Assembly (NCBI RefSeq): GCF_009870785.1 | Contig: NZ_WTWX01000003.1 | Location: forward strand, 97,133-161,132 | Length of the DNA stretch: 64,000 nucleotides | Origin: Paenibacillus sp. An7 | GTDB lineage: Bacteria; Bacillota; Bacilli; Paenibacillales; Paenibacillaceae | Direction: 5' to 3' | In this document: piece by piece, positions 1 to 8,820 of the stretch | How the letters are laid out: every line of letters begins with the position of its first letter | Position numbering within the stretch: the stretch's first letter is position 1 | The notes under the pieces: generated by a model | What the model saw: only the letters and a program-made list of their open reading frames with translations | Told to the model about the DNA's origin: nothing | Databases searched by the model: none | Made by a program: the position numbers and the translations under genes

Positions 1-1
1 G

Positions 2-565
2 ATCACAGCGGGAACGCTGACGAGTGTGCTAGGAACAACGATCACAGCAGGGACGATTACGAGCGTACTGGGAACAACGATCACAGCAGGAACAATAACG
101 GGAGTGCTGGGAGCGACAGTGACCGCAGGGACACTCACGAACTTGCTGAACGGAACTCTGACCAGTGTACTTGGAGCGACAATCACAGCGGGAACGCTGA
201 CGAGTGTGCTAGGAACAACGATCACAGCGGGAACGCTGACGAGTGTGCTAGGAACAACGATCACAGCAGGGACGATTACGAGTGTGCTAGGAACAACGAT
301 CACAGCAGGAACAATAACGGGAGTGCTGGGAGCGACAGTGACCGCAGGGACACTCACGAACTTGCTGAACGGAACTCTGACCAGTGTACTTGGAGCGACA
401 ATCACAGCGGGAACGCTGACGAGTGTGCTAGGAACAACGATCACAGCGGGAACGCTGACGAGTGTGCTGGGAACAACGATCACAGCAGGAACGCTTTCGA
501 GTTTGCTGAACGGTACGATCACAAGTGTGCTTGGAGCAACCATTACAGCCGGGAGACTTGATAGT
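2..565 (+). repeat. 39-bp tandem coding repeats in 219-bp higher-order units
   Basis: Thirteen-codon (39-bp) units start at 26, 65, 104, 167, 206, 245, 284, 323, 386, 425, 464 and 527. Eight-codon inserts lie at 143-166, 362-385 and 503-526. Bases 1 to about 250 match bases 220 to about 469 almost exactly, giving a 219-bp (73-codon) higher-order unit of four 39-bp repeats plus one 63-bp repeat-with-insert. The near identity at DNA level points to recent duplication and probable length variation between strains. All units keep frame. Confidence 0.93.
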
Positions 566-910
566 ATTACATCCATATCACAGAAAAGCTTTCAGGAAAT
601 TCCGACGCTTGGAATTACAACGGCGGATGCTTACACCCCTCTCTCTCCAGTCACGACAAGTGTGTTTGGAACCTATTCTTTCTTTGTTTATAACTCAGGG
701 GCAACAGGCAGTGCGGATGCAAGGGTCGAAATCAGCGCGAATGGTACGAACTGGTTCACCGATGTGGACACAGTTACAGGAATTGCTGCAGGATCTGTTG
801 ATGTGCTTGTTCCGCAGCGTTTTCTCAAATATACAAGGCTTGCTTATAGGTCCAGCACACCAGGAACACCTGCCACCATTAGTGTGTATTTCAACGGACA
901 AGGCACATAA
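2..910 (+). CDS. Thr-rich tandem-repeat surface protein, 5' part missing (DUF6385-like C-terminus)
   Basis: The reading frame is open from the first bases of the window, so the true start and any signal peptide lie upstream. The visible protein has about 190 residues of repeats: 12 complete 13-residue units of the type VLGTTITAGTITS, with three 8-residue inserts of the type LLNGTLTS. A non-repetitive domain of about 100 residues follows (YSFFVYNSGATGSADARVEI, then SANGTNWFTD). That domain resembles DUF6385, seen in Firmicute surface or spore proteins; I recognise this only tentatively. The alternating hydrophobic and Thr residues suggest a beta-solenoid shaft, and the many Thr residues could be O-glycosylated. 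Three glycosyltransferase genes follow 79 bp downstream on the same strand, which suggests a substrate-enzyme relation. No enzyme motif is seen. A GTG at 26 is only an in-frame valine codon, not a supported start. Confidence 0.75.
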   Translation: MTAGTLTSVLGTTITAGTITSVLGTTITAGTITGVLGATVTAGTLTNLLNGTLTSVLGATITAGTLTSVLGTTITAGTLTSVLGTTITAGTITSVLGTTITAGTITGVLGATVTAGTLTNLLNGTLTSVLGATITAGTLTSVLGTTITAGTLTSVLGTTITAGTLSSLLNGTITSVLGATITAGRLDSITSISQKSFQEIPTLGITTADAYTPLSPVTTSVFGTYSFFVYNSGATGSADARVEISANGTNWFTDVDTVTGIAAGSVDVLVPQRFLKYTRLAYRSSTPGTPATISVYFNGQGT

Positions 911-989
911 TAAGCGCTGCACACATATACGTACATGGAGTCTCAACAGAGGCCCATGTATTTTTTTTGTAACCGGGGGAGAGTTCACG

Positions 990-3134
990 ATGAGTATTCC
1001 TACTTTGGGAGTTCACCTGATTGTATATAACGAAGAAAAATGGCTTGGCGCATGTTTGGAACGGATTCATACCCTGGCTGATGAGCTGATCATTGTCGAT
1101 ACGGGTTCTACGGATCGGTCTGTTGAAATAGCAGAAAAGTACGGGGCAACTGTGATTCACAGCCCATGGGAACATGATTTTGCAAAGGCCCGTAATGCGG
1201 GGTTAGTACATGCAAATACAGACTGGATACTAGTGCTGGATGCAGATGAACAGGTGATGGCCGGGCAAGAAGAGATCAAGGAGTTCCTGAGTCAGGAAGA
1301 AGGAAGTCAGTGTCTGATAGAACTTGTGAACTGGACGGGATCTGGTCCCGAGGAGTGTATTCATTATTTTGCACCTCGCGTGTTTCGAAATAGAGAGGGT
1401 TACCGGTACGAAGGGATGATTCACGAACAGCTTGTTCAAGCAGATCAAGGGTCTTTAGGAGAGATCGGGCTGAATATGGAGCATGGAATGAAACGCTGTT
1501 CGACAAAAATAAAAACAGCGACTCCACCTTCCATCTGTCCGCTGAAAGTGAATCATTACGGGTATCTGCCCGCAGTCATGGAGAGTAAACAGACGGCAAT
1601 TCGTAACCTCAAAATAATTCAGCAGGCACTCCTAATAAACCCGGATGATGCTTTTCATCTCTATAATCTCGGGGTGACGTACTGCCAATTAGAAGATAGG
1701 GAGCAGGCTAGAATAACTTTCTTGCGGGCACTAAATAGCTGCCCTGTGAATGCTCCATACCGGTCAACTCTCGTGCAGGATTTAGGAAAGCTGCTTTATG
1801 CAAACCACGAGTTAGAACAGGCAAGAAATCTGTTGCTGACAGAAATCAGGCGATATAGAGACTACCCTGATCTTCACACGCTGCTTGGGCTTGTTGAACA
1901 GGAGTATGGAATGGCGGAGCAAGCTTATGGCTATTTTGAAAAAGCAGTTAAGTCCGGTCTATCCTCAAAGAACCAAGCTGTACCTTACGTTACGGAGGAT
2001 GGGGCAGACAGCTATATCCCGCTCACCCATATGGCAGATATAGATAAACGCAAGGGGAGAGCATCCTATGCAGAGAATCACTACCGGTCTGCTATAAAGG
2101 CACATCAAGGTTATCTTCCGGCGATTAGCGGGTTAGCTGATTTACTGCAAAAAGAAGGAATAGCTGACTCCTCGATTAAGCAAATTTTGGTGGAGATAAT
2201 TGACAGAGAAAACCCCGAACATCTGCATAAAGCAGCGTATTCACTCATGTTATGCGGAGCATATGAAGCGGCTCTATCGATTCTACCGGTTCAATCCATT
2301 GGCATAGAAGATGAAAGCTGGGCCCGTGCCTGTCTGATCCAGACACAAAGAAAGCCACAAGCGATACAGCGATCTCAGCTGCTATTAGAGCGGAATAAGG
2401 GGATTAATCAGGAATTAAATGATCAGCCTGTGTCTCCATGCGAGCATGAGCAAATAGAGTTAGCTTTAATGGACTGGGCTATATGTTCTTGGTCCTGCGC
2501 TGAGGCATTACCGCAAGTGTTCTACCAACATAGTAATGAAGATAGCTTTTTCTATTCTGAGATAGAGCGGCGGATGTTGAACATAAGACAGCAGAGTGAA
2601 ATAGAATATCTTCCTCAGCCGGATTCAGGAACCCTACTTCAAAAAGCAGAGAAACTAGCGGGCCGGGCAGCGGCCTGTGGGCAGAAAGATCTGCCTCTGT
2701 TCATGAAAAAGGCTGGATTATTGTTACCTAGCACCGCAGGTGATCTTTTATATAAACATGGTTTCCGATTGGAGGCGGCAGAGCAGTACCTGGGGCAACT
2801 GGCGAAGGGGGACCTTCATTTAGAAGGGATGTTTCAGCTGGCCGAATATATGTATGATCGCGCTAATTACTCAGAGTCCCTTGCTTTGTTTGAGCAGGCA
2901 ATCACATTATCTAAAGATCATAACCGCGCTAGAATAGGGGCAGCAGCTAGCTGCTTGCAATTGGCAAGAGAAGCGGCTGTACGAATGCTGAATACCCAAA
3001 CTGCAAAAACATCAGAAAGTACATTTTCTACCTTAGCTCAGGATATTGCCGAGCTCACGGGCAGTCTGCAAAGGTTAGATGACCTGAACTGGAAAACATC
3101 TTGGGACAGTCAGGCAAGAAGGAGAGGGGTGTGA
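990..3134 (+). CDS. SunS-like family 2 glycosyltransferase with C-terminal helical (TPR-type) repeats
   Basis: This is a 714-residue protein. The GT-A domain occupies about residues 1-250, with VDTGS (36-40), DFAKARN (63-69) and the metal/nucleotide-sugar motif DADE (84-87). The N-terminus LIVYNEEKWLGACL is typical of GT2 enzymes of the SunS (sublancin S-glycosyltransferase) group. The remaining 450 or so residues look alpha-helical and TPR-like and may hold the acceptor or a partner. The frame stays open to 525, but the ATG at 990 has a GGGGGAGAG ribosome site just upstream and matches the N-termini of its two paralogues. It is the first of three tandem copies, lying 3 bp before the next. 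The likely role is cytoplasmic transfer of sugar to a protein, perhaps the repeat protein encoded upstream; the acceptor is inferred. Confidence 0.85.
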   Translation: MSIPTLGVHLIVYNEEKWLGACLERIHTLADELIIVDTGSTDRSVEIAEKYGATVIHSPWEHDFAKARNAGLVHANTDWILVLDADEQVMAGQEEIKEFLSQEEGSQCLIELVNWTGSGPEECIHYFAPRVFRNREGYRYEGMIHEQLVQADQGSLGEIGLNMEHGMKRCSTKIKTATPPSICPLKVNHYGYLPAVMESKQTAIRNLKIIQQALLINPDDAFHLYNLGVTYCQLEDREQARITFLRALNSCPVNAPYRSTLVQDLGKLLYANHELEQARNLLLTEIRRYRDYPDLHTLLGLVEQEYGMAEQAYGYFEKAVKSGLSSKNQAVPYVTEDGADSYIPLTHMADIDKRKGRASYAENHYRSAIKAHQGYLPAISGLADLLQKEGIADSSIKQILVEIIDRENPEHLHKAAYSLMLCGAYEAALSILPVQSIGIEDESWARACLIQTQRKPQAIQRSQLLLERNKGINQELNDQPVSPCEHEQIELALMDWAICSWSCAEALPQVFYQHSNEDSFFYSEIERRMLNIRQQSEIEYLPQPDSGTLLQKAEKLAGRAAACGQKDLPLFMKKAGLLLPSTAGDLLYKHGFRLEAAEQYLGQLAKGDLHLEGMFQLAEYMYDRANYSESLALFEQAITLSKDHNRARIGAAASCLQLAREAAVRMLNTQTAKTSESTFSTLAQDIAELTGSLQRLDDLNWKTSWDSQARRRGV

Positions 3135-3137
3135 GAA

Positions 3138-4904
3138 TTGCCGAGTCAAACCATTTCCCTATGCATGATTGTAAAAGATGAGGAACAGATGCTGCCCGCA
3201 TGTCTTGAAAGTGTGCAGGGAGCTGTTGATGAAATCATTGTGGTAGATACGGGTTCAGCAGACAATACGGTTCAGCTGGCAGAACGTTACGGTGCCTCTG
3301 TTGTCCACTTCAAGTGGTGTCAAGATTTTGCAGCAGCCAGAAATGCAGGGCTTGAGGCAGCTACCGGCGACTGGATTTTGTTTCTTGATGCAGATGAAAG
3401 AATAGATGAACAGGGAGCAAGAGAACTTCCGATCTGGGCTCAGCAGGAAGGGGTCGAAGGTTACTTTTTACAAATTCACAATTATACGGGAAACGGTTCG
3501 GGGGGAGTCACGATTAATCCGGTACTTCGTATGTTTCGGCATCGACCAGAGTACCGCTTTCAGGGGAGAATTCATGAGCAGATCGCCGAATCCATTGTGA
3601 GTCAACGTGCGGAAGCTCATTTTCATATGACCGATGTAATTATTCATCATTACGGGTACAGCGAGACGATTGTCTCTGCTAAGAACAAAGTGAATCGAAA
3701 TATGGAGCTGCTCCAGCAAATTATCGAAGAAGATCCAGCGAATCCGTTTCATGATTACAATCTGGGTGTCGAGTACTTACGAATGGGAAAAGTAGAGCAG
3801 GCGTTACAGTGTTTTCAAAAGTCATGGAACGGCTTAGATCCCGTACGTGTCAGTTATGCGCATTTGGTTCTTAAATATGAAGTACGATGTTTGCAGGCAC
3901 TTGGGCAATGGGGAGAGGCAATGGAAAAGATTGCTGAAGGGCGTAGCCTGTACCCAGGCTATACAGATCTGCTGCATGCTGAGGCTTTTACCCAGAATAC
4001 GCTCGGTAGAACAGAGGAGGCCGAAAAGATTCTTCAAGAAGCCCTCCATATGGGGCCTTCAGCGGAGATGTACCATACAGAGGATGGAATTGGCACCTTT
4101 CAAACGCTCTATATGCTAGGTCAGTATGCGGAACAAAGAGAAGCGCTCGAAGAATCCGTCGATGCTTATGTCGAGGCAGTTCGGTATAAGCCAAGTCTGC
4201 TACCGCCTTTATACCGGATCTGCCGTATCCTGCAGGTTACCGGACAGGAGGAACGACTGCCAGAGCTTATAGAGGCACGCTTTCGTATTGAATCACAAGA
4301 AGCGATGTGGAAATTGATTGGAATCCTGAACGATAGCAGGTGCTACTCAGCTGTCTTATCCATCTTGCAGCAATGGGATCAGCCGCCGGTTCCTCATAAG
4401 ACGATCCGCGTAAGTAAGCTCGTGGCGCTATGGCGGTGTGGGGACTGGGATAATGCAGCTCTTTTACTGCGCAAAAACCATGACCTTCCTGAACAAGAGA
4501 AAGATTGGCTGATGTGGAGTTTAGATATCCCTTTTTCTAAAGGGAAGAAACGCAGTTTTAAAGATCATGCCATTCTTCTCATCGAGCAGGGGGAAGATAA
4601 AGAGTTGAAGTCTCTAACAGAGGAGGCTTGGTCTGGCTTTGCAGAACTTCTGGAAGCAGCTGACCATGCGGGGAAAAGAGAAATGTTTGTAGGAATAGCA
4701 GACGCCTGGCGCAGCACATTAGAAAAGAACAGAGAAGTAATGCCTGAGACGGTTCTAATGGGCACAAAAAAGTATGTGAGCAGTATGACTTCGGCAGCAG
4801 ACGGGCATCTGTCTGCGATTCAAGCGCAGGCACGAGACCGCGTGAATACTCGTCTAGTCCAGCATATTCGGCTCGGACTTCCATGGCCGAACGGATTTAG
4901 GTAG
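3138..4904 (+). CDS. SunS-like family 2 glycosyltransferase with TPR-type tail (second tandem copy)
   Basis: This 588-residue protein is a paralogue of the gene before it. It has SLCMIVKDEE near the N-terminus, VDTGS (36-40), DFAAARN (63-69) and DADE (84-87) at the same spacing. A helical-repeat region with the TPR-like stretch NPFHDYNLGVEYLRMGKVEQ follows the catalytic domain. Translation starts at TTG 3138, supported by AAGGAGAGGGG placed inside the end of the upstream gene, so the two genes are probably translationally linked. No membrane segment or signal peptide is seen, so it should act in the cytoplasm. Acceptor and sugar cannot be told from the sequence. Confidence 0.85.
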   Translation: MPSQTISLCMIVKDEEQMLPACLESVQGAVDEIIVVDTGSADNTVQLAERYGASVVHFKWCQDFAAARNAGLEAATGDWILFLDADERIDEQGARELPIWAQQEGVEGYFLQIHNYTGNGSGGVTINPVLRMFRHRPEYRFQGRIHEQIAESIVSQRAEAHFHMTDVIIHHYGYSETIVSAKNKVNRNMELLQQIIEEDPANPFHDYNLGVEYLRMGKVEQALQCFQKSWNGLDPVRVSYAHLVLKYEVRCLQALGQWGEAMEKIAEGRSLYPGYTDLLHAEAFTQNTLGRTEEAEKILQEALHMGPSAEMYHTEDGIGTFQTLYMLGQYAEQREALEESVDAYVEAVRYKPSLLPPLYRICRILQVTGQEERLPELIEARFRIESQEAMWKLIGILNDSRCYSAVLSILQQWDQPPVPHKTIRVSKLVALWRCGDWDNAALLLRKNHDLPEQEKDWLMWSLDIPFSKGKKRSFKDHAILLIEQGEDKELKSLTEEAWSGFAELLEAADHAGKREMFVGIADAWRSTLEKNREVMPETVLMGTKKYVSSMTSAADGHLSAIQAQARDRVNTRLVQHIRLGLPWPNGFR

Positions 4905-4943
4905 ATAACACCCAGTAAGAATAAAAGGAGGCATTTACGCGAA

Positions 4944-6839
4944 ATGAATCCAGATTCTCCTGTGTCCCTTTGTATGATTGTTAGAGATGAAGAATGGGTT
5001 CTTTCCCAGTGCTTGTCTTCCGTAGCTGATATTGTATCGGAAATCATCATTCTCGATACCGGGTCAGTAGATGCAACTTGTTCCATAGCAGTAAAATACG
5101 GCGCGCAGGTCATTTCGTATCCGTGGCAGTCTGATTTTGCAGCTGCACGAAATGAATCTTTAAAACTCGCAACCAAGCCATGGATTCTCGTTCTGGATGC
5201 AGATGAATGTTTTGCTGATGGTCAGAAAGAAAAATTATGGGTGCTTTGTGCGGATGAAGCGGCCGCAGGATATGAACTGCATATCAAAAGTTTACTTGGG
5301 CACCAAGGCGATGAGCAGGTAACAGACTATGTCTGCCGGTTGTTTCGTAATGATCCGGAAATAAAGTTTAGTGGTTCGATCCACGAACAGATTGCTTCCG
5401 CAGTTCAGGCACATTCCAATCAGCAGTTAAAGCGCTGTGACCTAGAAATTATTCACTATGGCTACCTCACTCATATTATTGAACAAAAAAATAAAACTGA
5501 GCGTAATCTCCGGCTTATTAAGGAAGCGCTGGCTGCTGATTCGAAAAACAAGGAACTGCTTTATGCACTGGGTACAGAATATTTTCAGCAAGCAGATTAT
5601 TCGCAGGCGCTTCCTATCTTTGAATCGCTGCTTGCGAGTCTTCCGGTTACGGAAGGATATGCTTCGGATCTGTTCTTAAAAACGATGTATGCACTCAGAG
5701 AAACAGGCCGGGCAAAAGATGCGCTACAGCAGATCGAGCAGGGACTGACTGCTTTTCCTAATTTCGCTGATCTACAGGAGCTTTATGCCGTACTCTTCAT
5801 GGATGAGGGACAAGATGACAAGGCTCTTCATGTACTAGATGGTATGTGTATATCGAGGGAATATACCTCGGTATCAGGAGCGGGGACTTACCGAACAGCT
5901 TATTTAAAAGGGATATTGCTAGAGCGGCAAGGTCAGTGGCAGAAAGCTTGTGAATCTTATAGAGTTTCTCTTGAGTACCGTCCAGATTATGTGCCGGCAT
6001 GGCAGAGATGGCTTCCGCTCCTTGTCTGTACCGGGCAGATACAGCAGTTGAATGAATGGGTGAAGAAGCAAGGAATTCCGAAAAAGGCGCAGCTGCTCGT
6101 ATTTTATCTCATGCTTGATTTGCAACAGCCTGCTTGGATTTTAAAACATAGACAATACCTGCATGGTGCTTTTTTGGCCCAACCTTGGATAGAAGCAATT
6201 TTGCAAGCACAGATGGGGGAATACAGTACAGCTTCTCGTTACATTCAGCCATGGGTGCAGTCTCCAGCCCACCGAGAACAGACGGAAACCATCCAAGCGG
6301 CCTTAGAATATAGCAAGACTGCATTGAAATCAGGGCATCGCGGAGTGCAGACTGGTTTGGAAAAACCCAAATTGCATCGATTCTCCTCTGCGGCAGATGC
6401 CTGCGAAATGTTCATTCGAATCGGGGCATGGTACGGTTTTTCGTCTATGTTACGCAGTGATCCCTCACCTGGAACGCTGCTGTCTGCCCTATCGCCAGCG
6501 ATGAAGATTGCACTCGTTCATGCACCGCTTTGGATAGTAGAGCAGCTGCATTCTTTGCTAGAGCAGGAGCTAGAGCGGGAGCGGGAACGAGAACAGCCGG
6601 ATGAAATCCTGAGAAGTCGTTGCTATATGCTGTGGATTGCTCTCCATACCCAGATGATTCAGAGAGACAGTGATCCGCCGTCGTTTGATACCAGACTAAG
6701 GTCATTTCTACAGGAGCAACAGGAGAAATATATACCCACTTCAGAGGCACATATCGCATGCTGCGGATGGAATGCTCTTACCCATGTAATCAGCACACCG
6801 CTGAAGAGACCCAGATTACATCCGCTTGTGCTATTGTAG
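4944..6839 (+). CDS. SunS-like family 2 glycosyltransferase with TPR-type tail (third tandem copy)
   Basis: This 631-residue protein is the third paralogue in the row. It has SLCMIVRDEEWVLSQCL near the start, LDTGS (37-41), DFAAARN (64-70) and DADE (85-88), then a helical-repeat region. The C-terminal third, from about residue 430, no longer looks like regular TPRs. The start ATG has an AAAGGAGG site 13 bases before it. The coding region ends only 17 bp before the stop of the convergent gene on the other strand, and no terminator hairpin is visible between them, so the two transcripts probably overlap. Function as for its neighbours: sugar transfer to an unknown acceptor. Confidence 0.83.
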   Translation: MNPDSPVSLCMIVRDEEWVLSQCLSSVADIVSEIIILDTGSVDATCSIAVKYGAQVISYPWQSDFAAARNESLKLATKPWILVLDADECFADGQKEKLWVLCADEAAAGYELHIKSLLGHQGDEQVTDYVCRLFRNDPEIKFSGSIHEQIASAVQAHSNQQLKRCDLEIIHYGYLTHIIEQKNKTERNLRLIKEALAADSKNKELLYALGTEYFQQADYSQALPIFESLLASLPVTEGYASDLFLKTMYALRETGRAKDALQQIEQGLTAFPNFADLQELYAVLFMDEGQDDKALHVLDGMCISREYTSVSGAGTYRTAYLKGILLERQGQWQKACESYRVSLEYRPDYVPAWQRWLPLLVCTGQIQQLNEWVKKQGIPKKAQLLVFYLMLDLQQPAWILKHRQYLHGAFLAQPWIEAILQAQMGEYSTASRYIQPWVQSPAHREQTETIQAALEYSKTALKSGHRGVQTGLEKPKLHRFSSAADACEMFIRIGAWYGFSSMLRSDPSPGTLLSALSPAMKIALVHAPLWIVEQLHSLLEQELEREREREQPDEILRSRCYMLWIALHTQMIQRDSDPPSFDTRLRSFLQEQQEKYIPTSEAHIACCGWNALTHVISTPLKRPRLHPLVLL

Positions 6840-6856
6840 TCTAGATGAACGTAATG

Positions 6857-8065
6857 CTATCTGAGGAAGGGGATCAGCACCTTTTTCCAAGCCGATTTCC
6901 ACTTCTCTTCATCATAACTAAGAGCTGTTTGCCGTGCCTGCTTGCCAAGCTGTAATCGAAGATCTTCATCGTCAATAAGTCGGCATAGGGCAGCTGTAAT
7001 ATGGGATTCTTCAGGCGAGACTAACAGACCATTAAAACCATCTTGTATCAGATCATTAAGACCGCCGACATTGCTTGCTACAACAGGAATTCCACAGCTC
7101 ATGGCTTCTAGACAGGCATAGGAAGTTCCCTCAGAGAAAATCGTAGGAATAACCGCGATATCTGCCATGTGATAGGCGGTAATCATCTCATCAAAAAGAT
7201 AGCTTTTGGAAAGAATGCGCGCTTTATGGGGGTGATGTTTCATCCACATTTCAAAAGCTCTGCCCACGGTGCTTCCCTGTACCCGCTCTCCTGCAAACTC
7301 AATTTCTACTTGAGGGTAAAGACCTAATAAATAATCAGCGGACAGCATCATCGGAATGATTCCTCGTTCCAGACTAATTCTTCTTGGAAAAAGAATTCGT
7401 ATCCGTCCCGGCCGTTCCTCTTCACTTGCTTCGAGCTCCTCTTCTGACTGGTGAAGATGAACCTTTCTGTTATTGGTTTTTTTGCGCAAGGTATGCTCTT
7501 CAAGTTCTGTTTCTTCCCCAGCGGACTCAAGCGGTTTGAAATAATGAGTATCGACTGCGTTTGGAATTAAGATAATCTTCTGTGGATCGTAAAATGTACA
7601 GACGGCTCTGCAAAAGGTAAGAAAATGAGAATCAACAGATACGATGGTCTCTAAATGATCGAGAGCGTGTTGAATAGAGAGAGCCACTTCTTGTTTCACT
7701 TCGGGTGGAAGACTCGGGCGATCCCAATTGATCCCGTGACATATCCCCAGACTATTCGGGGAATAACGCAGCGGATGCCATATACAGCTGGCATAAATAA
7801 GCGGTCCTTTCGCCTGGGAAGCCATTTCCTCAAACGCATCCGGTATGCGCTGCGGATCATAAGAATATCCAAACACTTCAATCTCTTCAATATGGCGATG
7901 AAATGAATCGTAATAGGATAATTGATGGACCTGCGGTGTATGACCCAGTGAGCGAATAACCTGACAGAGCTGGTAGATATACCGTTCGAGGCCGCCTCCA
8001 AATAGTCTCTCGAAATCACGGTTATATCCGTCCGCAAAGCTGTGCGTAAGAATGCTGACGTACAA
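6857..8065 (-). CDS. Family 4 (GT-B) glycosyltransferase
   Basis: This 402-residue enzyme belongs to the retaining GT-B group. The N-terminal MYVSILTHSFADGYNRDFER and GGGLERYIYQL match the acceptor-side GGxE/R region of GT4 enzymes. The C-terminal half holds IPTIFSEGTSYACLEAMSCG (the E-x7-E nucleotide-sugar motif) and IPVVASNVGGLNDLIQDGFN. An acidic, low-complexity insert (ETELEEHTLRKKTNNRK, then SEEELEASEEERPG) sits between the two domains at about residues 180-220, which is unusual. Translation begins at TTG directly after the TAA of the upstream gene, with AAGGAGG eight bases before it. It is the last gene of a three-gene minus-strand operon. Sugar and acceptor are unknown. Confidence 0.85.
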   Translation of the reverse strand: MYVSILTHSFADGYNRDFERLFGGGLERYIYQLCQVIRSLGHTPQVHQLSYYDSFHRHIEEIEVFGYSYDPQRIPDAFEEMASQAKGPLIYASCIWHPLRYSPNSLGICHGINWDRPSLPPEVKQEVALSIQHALDHLETIVSVDSHFLTFCRAVCTFYDPQKIILIPNAVDTHYFKPLESAGEETELEEHTLRKKTNNRKVHLHQSEEELEASEEERPGRIRILFPRRISLERGIIPMMLSADYLLGLYPQVEIEFAGERVQGSTVGRAFEMWMKHHPHKARILSKSYLFDEMITAYHMADIAVIPTIFSEGTSYACLEAMSCGIPVVASNVGGLNDLIQDGFNGLLVSPEESHITAALCRLIDDEDLRLQLGKQARQTALSYDEEKWKSAWKKVLIPFLR

Positions 8066-8812
8066 TTAATCTTCCTCCTTCCATTCCAGAAGGTTAGGTT
8101 TCAAATCCAAAATGGACTCATATTGGGCAAGATTTCCCCATCGCCCTTCCGGGTCCATTTTTTTGTAGCGGACATATTTCTCAACCCGTTCTTCCAGTGG
8201 TCCTGACCAGCCCAGATGCTTGATACGTAAATCTGTGGTAAGCCCCGGGAGCGCGGAACAGGTAAGCGGGAGCCTTGGTACATGATGCTGCATTTGCGGA
8301 TAAAAGTAGGGGTAGTCTTTGAAAAAGCGAACAAGTGTCATGGTTGCTCCTTTATGTGCTTGCCACAAGTCGTCTTCCCGGTAATACTGCCGGCTGCCCC
8401 AAAGATCATATAGCCGAAAGCTGACTGAGTCATAACGATTCTGATTAATAAGACCTCGAATATTTCGCTTGGCCCGCTCCTCATACAATTCATCGGCATC
8501 AACGGCAAGCAGCCAGTCGGGAGAAGTAGAAGCAGCGGCTTGCCATAGGATAGAACGTAATTTCCATTCTTCTGCAAACAAGGATTCCGGCAGCTGTACA
8601 AGCTTGATTACCTTCTCAAATGATTTACAGATCTCGACCGTACGATCTGTACTGGCATCATCAACGATAACAATGTGATCAACATAAGTAGAGAGGTCCT
8701 TAAGTACTTCTTCCAAGTAGCGATGTTCTTCATTATGCACTTGAAGCATAGCGGTCAGCGTATTGTCTTCCGGTTTACGTACATTAGAAATAGAGGGAGA
8801 AGTATCTGACAT
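8066..8812 (-). CDS. Family 2 glycosyltransferase (GT-A)
   Basis: This 248-residue protein is about the size of a bare GT-A catalytic domain. It carries VDDASTDRT (about 50-58) and the DxD-type motif DADE (105-108) in WLLAVDADELYEERA. It differs from the three SunS-like paralogues on the other strand, because it has no helical-repeat tail and a different C-terminus (HLGWSGPLEERVEKYVRYKK). The N-terminal TAMLQVHNEEHRYLEEVL is the usual GT2 nucleotide-binding strand. The gene starts nine bases after the stop of the upstream 399-residue gene and touches the GT4 gene downstream, so the three are surely one operon. Confidence 0.85.
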   Translation of the reverse strand: MSDTSPSISNVRKPEDNTLTAMLQVHNEEHRYLEEVLKDLSTYVDHIVIVDDASTDRTVEICKSFEKVIKLVQLPESLFAEEWKLRSILWQAAASTSPDWLLAVDADELYEERAKRNIRGLINQNRYDSVSFRLYDLWGSRQYYREDDLWQAHKGATMTLVRFFKDYPYFYPQMQHHVPRLPLTCSALPGLTTDLRIKHLGWSGPLEERVEKYVRYKKMDPEGRWGNLAQYESILDLKPNLLEWKEED

Positions 8813-8820
8813 AAGTAAAA

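Noticed and set aside
1..565. CRISPR array
   Set aside because: The repeats are directly joined, in frame and coding, with no unique spacers.
525..989. Upstream extension of the first SunS-like glycosyltransferase gene
   Set aside because: The frame is open but runs out of frame through the repeat gene, has no ribosome site, and the ATG at 990 matches the start of both paralogues.
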